Shown: positions 43,510-52,441 of the stretch, piece after piece
Numbering within the stretch: position 1 is the stretch's first letter
How the letters are laid out: each line of letters opens with the position of its first letter
DNA from: an uncultured Paraprevotella sp.
GTDB lineage: Bacteria > Bacteroidota > Bacteroidia > Bacteroidales > Bacteroidaceae
DNA: 64,000 nt
Reading direction: 5' to 3'
NCBI GenBank assembly: GCA_910586505.1
Contig: CAJUGV010000001.1
Span: 186,001-250,000, forward strand
The notes under the pieces: generated by a model
Told to the model about the DNA's origin: nothing
Databases searched by the model: none
The model's input: only the letters and a program-made list of their open reading frames with translations
Translations under genes and position numbers: made by a program

Positions 43510-43665
43510 ATGAAAAGAAAAAGCTATGTAACACCTGTGACCGATATTCATCTGATTGAAGCTCAGAACATGCTGGCCTTGTCGACTTCCGACAAACCGG
43601 CAGACGGAAGCAGTCCGATGAACAACGAGAACATATTCACAGACATTTGGGGAAATAATTTCTGA
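43510..43665 (+). CDS. 51-residue small protein, KxYxxP...MLALS type
   Basis: An ATG-started frame of 51 codons that reads MKRKSYVTPVTDIHLIEAQN, then MLALSTSDKP, and ends NIFTDIWGNNF. I recognise the pattern of a basic start, a short V/I-rich strand, MLA-x-S, then an acidic, polar tail. It occurs in short Bacteroidales proteins of unknown function that often follow surface-protein genes. There is no ordinary signal peptide. It lies 27 bases after the secreted-protein gene with no terminator between, so it should share the invertible promoter. A modified peptide precursor, a signalling peptide or a small accessory protein are all open options. Confidence 0.65.
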   Translation: MKRKSYVTPVTDIHLIEAQNMLALSTSDKPADGSSPMNNENIFTDIWGNNF

Positions 43666-43721
43666 TAAGACCCCGGCCATGACATACAGGCCGGAACGGA
43701 ATACACATTCCGCTTCATATC

Positions 43722-43753
43722 ACAGGGGCAGTCCGCATGGCGGCTGCCCCTGT
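43722..43753 (+). terminator. Hairpin after the small protein gene
   Basis: ACAGGGGCAG at 43722-43731 pairs with CTGCCCCTGT at 43744-43753, giving a 10-bp GC-rich stem 57 bases past the stop. No long T tract follows, but a second hairpin comes 30 bases later. Confidence 0.55.
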
Positions 43754-43783
43754 ACTTATCACCGTGAAATCCGATACATAAAA

Positions 43784-43813
43784 ACGCCTGCCGAACAGTG
43801 GTTCGGCAGGCGT
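43784..43813. terminator. Terminator hairpin between the small gene and cysS
   Basis: ACGCCTGCCGAAC at 43784-43796 pairs with GTTCGGCAGGCGT at 43801-43813 around AGTG. On the minus strand the stem is followed by TTTTATG, so it probably terminates the rpoN-to-cysS transcript. Confidence 0.8.
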
Positions 43814-43854
43814 CATACTTGTCTTTCCCGTAAACGGACGGGATTATGAAGAAA

Positions 43855-45339
43855 CTACTTGTTCAGTTTCCAGGTAAATCCGTCTTTCGTATCTTTCACC
43901 TCAAATCCCAGTTCGGCCAGACTGTCGCGTATCTTATCGCTCGTCGCCCAGTCCTTGTTGGCCTTGGCAATCATACGCTGTTCAAGCAGCATGTCCACTA
44001 CTTTGCCAAACGCTTCTTCCCTACCGCTTCCGCCGCCGGTCTCTTCTTTCAGTCCCAGAATGTCGAAAGCAAACGTATGGAATACATCGGTCAGCGCAGC
44101 CAGTACGTCGGGGGCCATCGTGGCTTTCTTGTCCACTACGGTATTAATGACACGGCAAGCATCGAAAAGATGACTGATGACAATGGGCGAATTGAGGTCG
44201 TCGCTCATGGCCTCATAGCACTTGCGGCGCAGTTCGTCCACATAGGCCATCTCTACCGAGCCTCCGGCCACCGGCGTAATACGCTTCAGATTGGCCACAC
44301 CTTCCATCAGGCGGGCCAGCCCTTTCTCGCTGGCCTGCAAAGCCTCATTGCTGAAATCCACCGTACTGCGGTAATGGGCCTGCAAGATGAAGAAGCGGAT
44401 TGTCATCGGACTGTAAGCCTGCGTCAGGCTCTCATGCTCTCCGCTGAAGAACTGCGCCAGCGTAATGAAATTACCCAGGCTCTTACCCATCTTCTGGCCG
44501 TTTATAGTAATCATATTGTTGTGCATCCAATAGTTCACCATATCACTGCCCTGGCTGGCCACCGCCTGCGCTATCTCGCATTCGTGATGGGGGAATATCA
44601 GATCCATACCTCCTCCATGAATATCGAAATGGTCGCCCAGATACTTGCGACCCATGGCCGTACATTCGCAGTGCCATCCGGGAAAACCGTCACTCCACGG
44701 ACTGGGCCAGCGCATGATGTGCTGGGGCTGGGCGCACTTCCACAAGGCAAAATCCACCTGATTGCGCTTCTCGCCTACTCCGTCCAGCGCGCGGGAATTG
44801 TTGATTACATCTTCCAGATTGCGACCCGAGAGCTTACCGTAGCGATGCGCCTTGTTGTACTTCTCCACATCGAAATAAACACTGCCCTGGCTTTCGTAAG
44901 CATAACCGTTGGCCAAAATCTCCTTCACCAGCTCTATTTGTTCGATAATATGTCCGGTGGCATGAGGCTCAATGCTGGGCGGCAATACGTTCAGAGCGTC
45001 CATCGCAGCATGGAAACGGTTGGTATAATACTGTGCCACCTCCATCGGTTCGAGTTCTTCAAGACGCGCTTTCTTGGCAATCTTGTCCTCCCCTTCATCC
45101 GCATCATGCTCCAGATGACCCACATCGGTTATATTGCGCACATAACGCACCTTATACCCGAGGTGCTGCAGATAGCGGAACAACAGGTCGAAAGTAATGG
45201 CCGGACGGGCATGTCCCAAATGGGCGTCGCCATACACCGTAGGACCGCACACGTACATACCGACACGTCCCGGTGTGACAGGTATAAATTCTTCTTTCTT
45301 ACGAGAAAGCGTATTATAAACAAACAGTTTCTGTTCCAT
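43855..45339 (-). CDS. cysS: Cysteinyl-tRNA synthetase
   Basis: A 494-residue class I synthetase that charges tRNA-Cys. CGPTVYGDAHLGHARP holds the HIGH-type motif (HLGH), WHCECTAMGRKYLGDHFDIH and GGGMDLIFPHHECEIAQ carry zinc and cysteine-binding residues, and NGQKMGKSLGNFITL is the KMSKS loop. The C-terminal anticodon-binding part is complete. It is the last gene of the minus-strand run rpoN - PAP2-like - purE - ispG - cysS, 22 bases after ispG, and ends before the 43784-43813 terminator. Confidence 0.97.
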   Translation of the reverse strand: MEQKLFVYNTLSRKKEEFIPVTPGRVGMYVCGPTVYGDAHLGHARPAITFDLLFRYLQHLGYKVRYVRNITDVGHLEHDADEGEDKIAKKARLEELEPMEVAQYYTNRFHAAMDALNVLPPSIEPHATGHIIEQIELVKEILANGYAYESQGSVYFDVEKYNKAHRYGKLSGRNLEDVINNSRALDGVGEKRNQVDFALWKCAQPQHIMRWPSPWSDGFPGWHCECTAMGRKYLGDHFDIHGGGMDLIFPHHECEIAQAVASQGSDMVNYWMHNNMITINGQKMGKSLGNFITLAQFFSGEHESLTQAYSPMTIRFFILQAHYRSTVDFSNEALQASEKGLARLMEGVANLKRITPVAGGSVEMAYVDELRRKCYEAMSDDLNSPIVISHLFDACRVINTVVDKKATMAPDVLAALTDVFHTFAFDILGLKEETGGGSGREEAFGKVVDMLLEQRMIAKANKDWATSDKIRDSLAELGFEVKDTKDGFTWKLNK

Positions 45340-45361
45340 AATTCAAATATTTGATGATATA

Positions 45362-47236
45362 CTATGATGGATATTCCGGATCGTCTCCATTCTCCCGGAT
45401 CAGCCGGAGCAGCTTCTCCACCGCTTCCTCTGCCGGAATGTTACGTTCCACACATTCTTTCTTCTTATACAGGCTTACCCTGCCGCGCGCAGCCCCGACA
45501 TAACCGTAATCGGCATCCGCCATTTCGCCCGGACCGTTCACGATACATCCCATGATTCCTATCTTCAATCCTTTCAAATGGGAAGTCGCCGCCTTGATAC
45601 GCGCAATCGTGTCCTGCAGATCATAGAGGGTGCGTCCGCATCCCGGACAGGAAATATATTCCGTCTTGGAAGTACGGAGACGGGCCGCCTGCAGGATGGC
45701 AAATGCCGTAGCGTCAATATCGCGATGGTCCAGCGTCCCGTTATTATACAGGTAAAGGCCGTCGCAAAGACCGTCGAATAACAAAGCACTCATGTCGGCC
45801 GCACTCTCCAACTGAAAGTCTTCCTTTTCCTCCTTCCCGTGCGCGTACTGCTGGAATATGATCACAGGATTATGCAACCCCTCACGCATGAGTTCATGCA
45901 CCAACGCACGGTGCTCGCCCAAGCGGTTCTGATGACTGCTTTGGGCGATAATCACCACTTCGGGATGGTATTTCAGACAGGCGCGCACTTCCTCGTTCAG
46001 CGCCCCGTAAGACAGAAAGAGGAATTTTAACTCTGCCGGACACTGACTCATGAAAGGCAACATATTATAAGGGAAAGCCGGATAGGTGCCGGCTTCGCCC
46101 GTCCATGCGTCCGCATCCACAATATAATCGCCTTCACGGTACTCCGCAGGCGGCAACTCACGGCCGCAATAAATGTAATCGGGACGGAAATCGGGATGGG
46201 CACTAAAATCAGCCAACCGCCCTGAAGCCGCCAGATCCATGCGGTCGGCCACTACTACCGGCACATTGTCGCCGCCGATATTGCGCACGGCATGTGTCAG
46301 GCGACGCACGGGATTCAGATAATCAAAGCATTCGGCCTCAGCAGCAGGTATCATCATGGCACCTTCGCGGCGGAGTACATAATCCACCAGCTTGCGGGCC
46401 ACGGGAATTTCGGCCTCCGGCGCTTCACTCAAAGAAACTCTCACCGTATCGCCGATACCGTCGGCCAATAAGGCGCCGATACCTACGGCACTCTTGATAC
46501 GCCCGTCTTCTCCGTCACCGGCTTCGGTCACACCGAGATGCAAAGGATATCGCATACCCTCTTTCTCCATAGCCGCAGCCAGCAGACGCACGCTCCGTAC
46601 CATCACGACCGTATTACTGGCCTTGACCGAAACCACCACATCCATGAAACGCTCACGGGCACAGATACGCAAAAACTCCATACAGCTTTCCACGATGCCC
46701 TCCGGCGTGTCACCGTAACGGCTCATGATCCGGTCGCTCAACGACCCGTGATTCACCCCGATACGGATGGCGGTATGATTCTCCCGGCAGATATGCAGAA
46801 AAGGGACAAACCGTTCCTCTATTTTCTTCAACTCCCGCGCATACTCTTCTTCCGTATATTCCAGATGCTTGAAAGTACGTGCGGAATCTACGTAGTTGCC
46901 CGGATTGATGCGCACTTTCTCTGCATACAACGCCGCCACATCGGCCACCTTAGGATTGAAATGCACGTCGGCTACCAAAGGTACCGTACATCCGGTCGCA
47001 CGCACACCGGCATTGATGTGGCGCAGATTCTCAGCCTCGCGCACTCCTTGGGTTGTCAACCGCACATATTCGCCTCCGGCCCCGGCGATGCGCAACGTCT
47101 GCGCTACGCATGCTTCGGTGTCCATCGTCGATGTGTTGGTCATACTCTGCACCCGTATCGGATGGCCGGCCCCCAAAGGCGTACCGCCAATACGCACCTC
47201 ACCGGTCTCTCTGCGACGGTAATCGAACAAATTCAT
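45362..47236 (-). CDS. ispG: 4-hydroxy-3-methylbut-2-en-1-yl diphosphate synthase, three-domain form
   Basis: A 624-residue iron-sulfur enzyme of the methylerythritol phosphate pathway. The N-terminal TIM barrel (IGGTPLGAGHPIRVQSMTNT, VPLVADVHFNP) is standard. Residues about 290-500 are an inserted second domain, as in plants, chlamydiae and Bacteroidetes, which explains the length against about 370 residues in E. coli. The cluster-binding end has SCPGCGRTLYDL and GIMGCIVNGPGEMADADYGY. It follows purE by 10 bases and precedes cysS by 22, so the three are cotranscribed. Confidence 0.96.
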   Translation of the reverse strand: MNLFDYRRRETGEVRIGGTPLGAGHPIRVQSMTNTSTMDTEACVAQTLRIAGAGGEYVRLTTQGVREAENLRHINAGVRATGCTVPLVADVHFNPKVADVAALYAEKVRINPGNYVDSARTFKHLEYTEEEYARELKKIEERFVPFLHICRENHTAIRIGVNHGSLSDRIMSRYGDTPEGIVESCMEFLRICARERFMDVVVSVKASNTVVMVRSVRLLAAAMEKEGMRYPLHLGVTEAGDGEDGRIKSAVGIGALLADGIGDTVRVSLSEAPEAEIPVARKLVDYVLRREGAMMIPAAEAECFDYLNPVRRLTHAVRNIGGDNVPVVVADRMDLAASGRLADFSAHPDFRPDYIYCGRELPPAEYREGDYIVDADAWTGEAGTYPAFPYNMLPFMSQCPAELKFLFLSYGALNEEVRACLKYHPEVVIIAQSSHQNRLGEHRALVHELMREGLHNPVIIFQQYAHGKEEKEDFQLESAADMSALLFDGLCDGLYLYNNGTLDHRDIDATAFAILQAARLRTSKTEYISCPGCGRTLYDLQDTIARIKAATSHLKGLKIGIMGCIVNGPGEMADADYGYVGAARGRVSLYKKKECVERNIPAEEAVEKLLRLIRENGDDPEYPS

Positions 47237-47246
47237 CCGTAAGTAT

Positions 47247-47753
47247 TTAATTGCACTTAAACTTATACTTCACGCCGGCCAGTTCCTCATTGGCCTTCAC
47301 TATTTTCTGTTTCAGATTGTCTTTATAACCTGCCAGACGCACGGCCAGACCGTCATCGGCAAGTGCCAGCATCTGCGCAGCCAGGATCGCGGCATTCAGC
47401 GCTCCGTTTACTCCGACCGTCGCTACCGGTATACCGGGAGGCATTTGTATAATGGAAAGCATGGCATCCAGCCCGTCCAGCATTCCTTTCACCGGAACTC
47501 CGATAACAGGCAACGTCGTATTGGCTGCTATCACTCCCGGCAAGGCAGCGGCCATTCCCGCACCCGCAATAATCACTTTCAGCCCCCGGCCGGCTGCCTG
47601 CACGGCAAACTCTTCTACCTCGGACGGTGTGCGGTGAGCAGAAAGGGCATTAATCTCAAAAGGAATCTCCATTTCGTCGAAAAACTTGGCGGCTTTCTCC
47701 ATAACCGGAAGGTCGGAAGTGCTGCCCATGATAATACTAACAACTGGTTTCAT
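47247..47753 (-). CDS. purE: 5-(carboxyamino)imidazole ribonucleotide mutase
   Basis: A 168-residue class I PurE that converts N5-CAIR to CAIR in purine synthesis. MGSTSDLPVMEKAAKFFDEM, NALSAHRTPSEVEEF with the catalytic His, and VIIAGAGMAAALPGV are the family blocks, followed by IQMPPGIPVATVGVNGA. It sits in the housekeeping run downstream of rpoN and upstream of ispG, with no purK neighbour here. Confidence 0.96.
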   Translation of the reverse strand: MKPVVSIIMGSTSDLPVMEKAAKFFDEMEIPFEINALSAHRTPSEVEEFAVQAAGRGLKVIIAGAGMAAALPGVIAANTTLPVIGVPVKGMLDGLDAMLSIIQMPPGIPVATVGVNGALNAAILAAQMLALADDGLAVRLAGYKDNLKQKIVKANEELAGVKYKFKCN

Positions 47754-47786
47754 GACTTATCTGAACTTTATATTTAACTTTAATTT

Positions 47787-48404
47787 CTACAAAAAGATAA
47801 TACCGGAAAAACCGCAGGCCACGCCTACAAGCGTACCTATCACCACTTGAGCCAGGCTGTGCTGACGAAGTAGCATACGCGCCGTCCCTACAGCTCCTGA
47901 CAACAGGATGGCTACGCACAGCCACCAAACGGGATTGAACATAAACAATACCGAATAAGCCACCAAAGCTCCGATCACACCACCTGCCCTTGCCGAATGC
48001 ACGCTGATTTTCCACCATACATTAACCGTTACACACACCACCTGTATCAGTAAAGCCGAAACCAAGATACCGCACATATAACGAGGCATGTGCATACGAA
48101 ACATCAGATGAAGGCAGGACAAATAGGAAAAGATAAACAATAAATAAGGAACGGCACGGTTCTCGCGTATTCGCAGTTGGGCCGGAGCCCATCCGTTGAG
48201 TTTACGGTAAACGTATATGCACAAGCGTGGCAATAATATGGTAAAGACATATACCATAGCCAGCACCGTCAATTTATACAAAAACGGCAATACCCTCAAG
48301 TAGGTAAACGTAAATAACACCATAAACCCTACCATCGGGATATAATAAGGCCTGAATACTGCCGACAGCAAGCGGGCCGTCTGAAAAAGTCCCTTATTTC
48401 TCAT
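47787..48404 (-). CDS. PAP2-like membrane protein
   Basis: A 205-residue inner-membrane protein with about five or six hydrophobic segments. KISVHSARAGGVIGAL and ARMLLRQHSLAQVVIGTLVG sit where the PSGH and SR-x5-H-x3-D motifs of PAP2 phosphatases lie, but the final Asp is replaced by Gln (SLAQVV) and the central motif is only partly kept. It may therefore be an altered or inactive member. Its start overlaps the rpoN stop by four bases (ATGA), so translation is coupled. Confidence 0.65.
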   Translation of the reverse strand: MRNKGLFQTARLLSAVFRPYYIPMVGFMVLFTFTYLRVLPFLYKLTVLAMVYVFTILLPRLCIYVYRKLNGWAPAQLRIRENRAVPYLLFIFSYLSCLHLMFRMHMPRYMCGILVSALLIQVVCVTVNVWWKISVHSARAGGVIGALVAYSVLFMFNPVWWLCVAILLSGAVGTARMLLRQHSLAQVVIGTLVGVACGFSGIIFL

Positions 48405-49921
48405 CTTCGCAGCCGTGCTACGGGTATTCCCAACTGCTCACGGTACTTAGCCACCGTGCGCCGGGCTATGGGAAACCCTTTTCCGTTCAACATCGCCGTC
48501 AGTGCCTCATCACTTAACGGCTTCTTCCTGTCTTCCGCCTCTATCAACTCTTTTAATGCCGCCTGAATCCTACGGGTAGCGATCTCCTGCCCGTCACCGG
48601 TGACATAGCCGTCGCTGAAGAACCATTTCAACGAATAAGTACCGTAACTGGTCTCCACGTATTTGCTGTTGGCCGCACGCGATACGGTAGAAATATCAAG
48701 CCCCGTACGCTCAGCCACATCCTTCAGTATCATCGGCCGCAACAGGCTCTCATCACCCTCCATAAAGAACGGACGCTGCAAGTCGATTATAGCCTGCATA
48801 ACGGAAGTCAGCGTGCGCCGCCTCTGTTTTACGGCTTCGATAAACCCTTGCGCCTTTTCTATCTTCTGACGGGTATATTGCAAAGCTTCCCGTTCGGAAC
48901 GGCTCATCCTCATACGTCCCGCATCCATCTGTCGCAATATCTCCATAAACGAGGGACTGATACGCAATTCCGGCACATTACCTTTATTAAAAGAAAGCGT
49001 AATGCCGCCATCATCATCCGTCTCTACCACAAAGTCCGGCACTATCTGCTGATAATTATGCCCCACCACCTCGCCCATGGCACTCCCAGGACGGGGATTT
49101 AAGCGCTTCAGTTCTTTCTGCAGGCGTTCACACTCCATCTCCGTCAGATGCAGACGAGTGGCTATCTTATCCCACCGTTTATGGGTAAATTCATCAAACA
49201 TTTTGTCGATGATCTCATACTCCAGTTGTTTTTGGCGGTTTCCGCGAAACTCATCGCGCCGCAATTGTAAAAGGAGACATTCTCTCAGATTACGTGCTCC
49301 GATGCCTGGGGGATCGAATGTTTGTAGTCGCATCAGCACGGATTCCAGTTCTGCTTCCGTAGTCTGCACTCCGGCATATATCTCCAACTCGTCAGCCAGC
49401 AAGGACAATTTCTTTTTCAGCAAACCGTCACTCTCCAACGAACCGATAAGATAAGACATCAGCTCCTGTTCGTGCGGTGTCAGATCGCATTCATTCATCT
49501 GCTCCGTCATCTGCTCATAAAACGAGATGGTATCCCCGTAATCCATGGTTTCGGGACGGTCCTTCCCACCATGATCACGCAGAAGATAGTCCGGCACATC
49601 ATCCGGACTACGGTAGTCATCCATCGCCTGCCGCACCTCGGCCGGACGGTACTCGTCAGAAGGCAGTCCACCATCCAGTCCGGAAACATTCTCCTCTTCC
49701 TGTTGCGTGCCGGTGTCGGAATACATATTTTCCGCAGACACCTCCGAATCTCCGGAAGCATCCAGACGCTCTTCCAGCGCCCCGTTGTCTATCAATTCAT
49801 TCTTCACACGCTGTTCCAGTTCCGAAACAGGCATCTCCAGCAACCTCACCTGCAATACTTGCTGGGGTGACAGCGTCTGGACCTGCTGCACGGATTGAGA
49901 CTGAATTAACTTCTGTGACAT
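48401..49921 (-). CDS. rpoN: RNA polymerase sigma-54 factor
   Basis: A 506-residue sigma-54. MSQKLIQSQSVQQVQTLSPQ opens the Q-rich region I that meets activator ATPases. An acidic linker follows, then the core-binding domain (LRECLLLQLRRDEFRGNRQK), the helix-turn-helix region (MILKDVAERTGLDISTVSRA) and the RpoN box ARRTVAKYREQLGIP near the C-terminus. The start at 49921 is chosen because upstream in-frame codons overlap a TAACTTTG -7 element. No sigma-54 activator is seen in the window. Confidence 0.94.
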   Translation of the reverse strand: MSQKLIQSQSVQQVQTLSPQQVLQVRLLEMPVSELEQRVKNELIDNGALEERLDASGDSEVSAENMYSDTGTQQEEENVSGLDGGLPSDEYRPAEVRQAMDDYRSPDDVPDYLLRDHGGKDRPETMDYGDTISFYEQMTEQMNECDLTPHEQELMSYLIGSLESDGLLKKKLSLLADELEIYAGVQTTEAELESVLMRLQTFDPPGIGARNLRECLLLQLRRDEFRGNRQKQLEYEIIDKMFDEFTHKRWDKIATRLHLTEMECERLQKELKRLNPRPGSAMGEVVGHNYQQIVPDFVVETDDDGGITLSFNKGNVPELRISPSFMEILRQMDAGRMRMSRSEREALQYTRQKIEKAQGFIEAVKQRRRTLTSVMQAIIDLQRPFFMEGDESLLRPMILKDVAERTGLDISTVSRAANSKYVETSYGTYSLKWFFSDGYVTGDGQEIATRRIQAALKELIEAEDRKKPLSDEALTAMLNGKGFPIARRTVAKYREQLGIPVARLRR

Positions 49922-49951
49922 ATATATTTGTCTAATCAAACATTCGCAATG

Positions 49952-49959
49952 CAAAGTTA
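49952..49959 (-). promoter_or_regulatory. -7 element of the rpoN operon promoter
   Basis: TAACTTTG on the minus strand, 31 bases upstream of the rpoN ATG at 49921, matches the consensus and suggests that rpoN and its four downstream genes have their own start rather than relying on rnr. Confidence 0.5.
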
Positions 49960-50085
49960 ACGCATGACCTGAAAAAAGCCAAATAAAATCGGACATTTCC
50001 CTTTATCCCGCTGGTCGGTACCGGTTCCCCATCTCCACGGTCGGACATAAAAAACGTATGCCGTATCTCCGCCCTGGGCCCGAAA

Positions 50086-52308
50086 CTACTTCACCAATGC
50101 GAAATCAAGTTGTTTTTTCTCCAGATTGGCTCTTGCCACCTTAATCCTCACCGCATCACCCAAAGAGTAACGATGATGATACTTGCGTCCCCACAGGCAA
50201 TAATTCCGCTCGTCAAACTCGTAGTAATCATCATCCAAGTCGCGCAACGGCACCATTCCCTCACACTTATTCTCATTGATTTCCACATACAGGCCGAATT
50301 CCGTCACGCCACTGACGGTTCCGTCAAACTCCTGCCCCAGCTTGTCCCCCATGAACTCCACCTGCTTATACTTGATGCTGGACCGCTCGGCACCGGCTGC
50401 CAGTTGCTCCATAGCACTGCAATGCTCGCACAGCTCCTCATACTTGTCCTGACTTACACTACGGCCTCCGTCTGCATAACGTGTCAGCAAACGATGCACC
50501 ATCAAATCAGGATAGCGACGGATAGGTGACGTAAAATGAGTGTAATAATCGAAGGCCAAACCATAATGCCCGATATTTTGCGTACTGTAACGTGCTTTCA
50601 TCATCGCACGCAACGAAACGGTCTCTATCAGATTCTGTTCTTTTTTACCCCGTACATCGGAAAGCAATTTATTCAGCCCCTTGGATACATCATCCTTCGA
50701 TCCGGTAGTTTTCAATTTATAACCGAATTTCACGATAAAATCACTCAGCTTAATCAACTTGTCCGGATCGGGCACGTCATGCACACGATAGGGCAACGTC
50801 TTTGCTTTTCCGTTACGAATGCCTTTCCCGATGCTCTCGGCCACCGTACGGTTAGCCAGCAGCATAAACTCCTCCACCAGTTTATTGGCATCCTTCGCCA
50901 CCTTGAAATATACACCGAGAGGCTTTCCTTTCTCATCTATCTCAAAACGCACTTCGCTACGGTCGAAGTTAATGGAACCATGCTCGAAGCGACGGGCACG
51001 AAGCTTATGTGCCAGACGGTTGAGAGTTATGAGTTCCGCAGCATAATGCTCGGCAGGCAATACGTCCGGACCATTGAAATTGGGATCGGCCGCATGGTCG
51101 CCCGGCATATTATAATCCTCAGGCGAAGCTTCCTTGTGGTCTTCGAGCACCTTCTGCACCTCCTCATAAGTAAAACGACGGTTACTGCGAATCACGGTAT
51201 GAGCCAGATGCCAGTCCTTGACAACGGCTTTGTCGTCCATCTTGAAAATGACACTGTACGCCAGTTTATCCTCATCCGGACGCAACGAACAGATAAAGTT
51301 GCACAGCCGCTCCGGAAGCATCGGAATCGTACGGTCTACCAGATAGACACTAGTGGCACGCTTCACCGCCTCCTTATCTATCACGCCTCCCTCTTTTACA
51401 TAATGCGACACATCAGCGATATGCACTCCTACTTCCCACAATCTGCCTGCGACCTGCCGGATAGATATGGCATCATCAAAATCCTTGGCGTCGCGCGGAT
51501 CAATGGTAAAGGTTGTCACCCTGCGCATATCTTCACGCCGCGAGATTTCCACATCAGTTATGCCCGGATCTATTTTCTCGGCCTCGCGTTCCACTGCTGC
51601 CGGATAAGCATAGGGCAATCCGTATTCGGCCAGAATGGCATGCATCTCGGTTGTATTGTCACCGCTGCGGCCTAATATGTCTATCACCCTTCCAGTAGGA
51701 TTCTTGGCATGTTCGGACCATTCGGTAATCTTTACTACGGCTTTGTCCCCATTCTTTCCTCCTTTCAGGGCTCTCTTTGGTATGAATATATCATTGGCCA
51801 GCGTACGGTCCTCGGTCAAAAGAAAAGCAAAGTCCTTACCCACTTCTAGCCGTCCTACAAAAGTTTTATCGCTGCGTTCAAGAATCTCCACCACCTGTGC
51901 TTCACGCACATGGTGCTTTCTGCGGGCCAGCAAAGTAACCTTCACTTTATCGCCTCCCATCGCGTGCATAGAATTCCGTTCGGCAACCAGGACAGGCTCT
52001 CCCCCATCCAACGGTGTAACGGTATTCTTTCCGTTTGCCTTACGGTTGAAGATAGCTTCAAACACCTGACCTGTATTATTCAGACGGAAATGCAACTTCT
52101 CCGTTTCCTTTATATAGTCGTCCATCGCCAGATCTTCCAACAAATCCATGCAGACCAATTTGGCCGGATGAGTATCCAGTCTTAATTCCTTGAAGATACG
52201 CTTGATATCGTAAACCTCGGCCGGATTGTTCTGAAAAAGTTCCATCAACATCTTGGCCATTTCCTTTTTCTTCAGCCGGCGGGTGGCTTTCTTTCCTGAT
52301 TTTCCCAT
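50086..52308 (-). CDS. rnr: Ribonuclease R
   Basis: A 740-residue 3'-to-5' exoribonuclease. A short helix-turn-helix-like N-terminus (FQNNPAEVYDIKRIFKELRL) is followed by cold-shock domains (about 80-240), the RNB catalytic domain with TTFTIDPRDAKDFDDAISIR carrying metal-binding aspartates, and a C-terminal S1 domain (FDGTVSGVTEFGLYVEINEN). It degrades structured RNA and helps rRNA and mRNA turnover. It lies upstream of the rpoN run with a gap of 164 bases and diverges from the cation-efflux gene. Confidence 0.95.
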   Translation of the reverse strand: MGKSGKKATRRLKKKEMAKMLMELFQNNPAEVYDIKRIFKELRLDTHPAKLVCMDLLEDLAMDDYIKETEKLHFRLNNTGQVFEAIFNRKANGKNTVTPLDGGEPVLVAERNSMHAMGGDKVKVTLLARRKHHVREAQVVEILERSDKTFVGRLEVGKDFAFLLTEDRTLANDIFIPKRALKGGKNGDKAVVKITEWSEHAKNPTGRVIDILGRSGDNTTEMHAILAEYGLPYAYPAAVEREAEKIDPGITDVEISRREDMRRVTTFTIDPRDAKDFDDAISIRQVAGRLWEVGVHIADVSHYVKEGGVIDKEAVKRATSVYLVDRTIPMLPERLCNFICSLRPDEDKLAYSVIFKMDDKAVVKDWHLAHTVIRSNRRFTYEEVQKVLEDHKEASPEDYNMPGDHAADPNFNGPDVLPAEHYAAELITLNRLAHKLRARRFEHGSINFDRSEVRFEIDEKGKPLGVYFKVAKDANKLVEEFMLLANRTVAESIGKGIRNGKAKTLPYRVHDVPDPDKLIKLSDFIVKFGYKLKTTGSKDDVSKGLNKLLSDVRGKKEQNLIETVSLRAMMKARYSTQNIGHYGLAFDYYTHFTSPIRRYPDLMVHRLLTRYADGGRSVSQDKYEELCEHCSAMEQLAAGAERSSIKYKQVEFMGDKLGQEFDGTVSGVTEFGLYVEINENKCEGMVPLRDLDDDYYEFDERNYCLWGRKYHHRYSLGDAVRIKVARANLEKKQLDFALVK

Positions 52309-52410
52309 AATTATGTTCTTTTAGAGGTTCTTTGTCTGTAATCTTTCTGCAAGTTACGCATATTTCTTCATTCCATACTTCATTTATCTCTTATTTTTTC
52401 TGAATTTTCC

Positions 52411-52418
52411 TATCTTTG
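52411..52418 (+). promoter_or_regulatory. -7 element of the cation-efflux gene promoter
   Basis: TATCTTTG matches TAnnTTTG, 24 bases before the ATG at 52442. The rest of the 133-base divergent gap should also contain the rnr promoter, for which I only see a weak TAACTTG on the minus strand. Confidence 0.5.
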
Positions 52419-52441
52419 CAACCATATAACCCAACAAGACA

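Noticed and set aside
43846..45354. 502-codon open frame on the plus strand opposite cysS
   Set aside because: It mirrors the cysS gene on the other strand; its product has no recognisable motifs, while the minus-strand frame has all class I synthetase motifs.
50536..51675. 379-codon open frame on the plus strand opposite rnr
   Set aside because: Lies wholly within the RNB domain of ribonuclease R and has no protein-like features.
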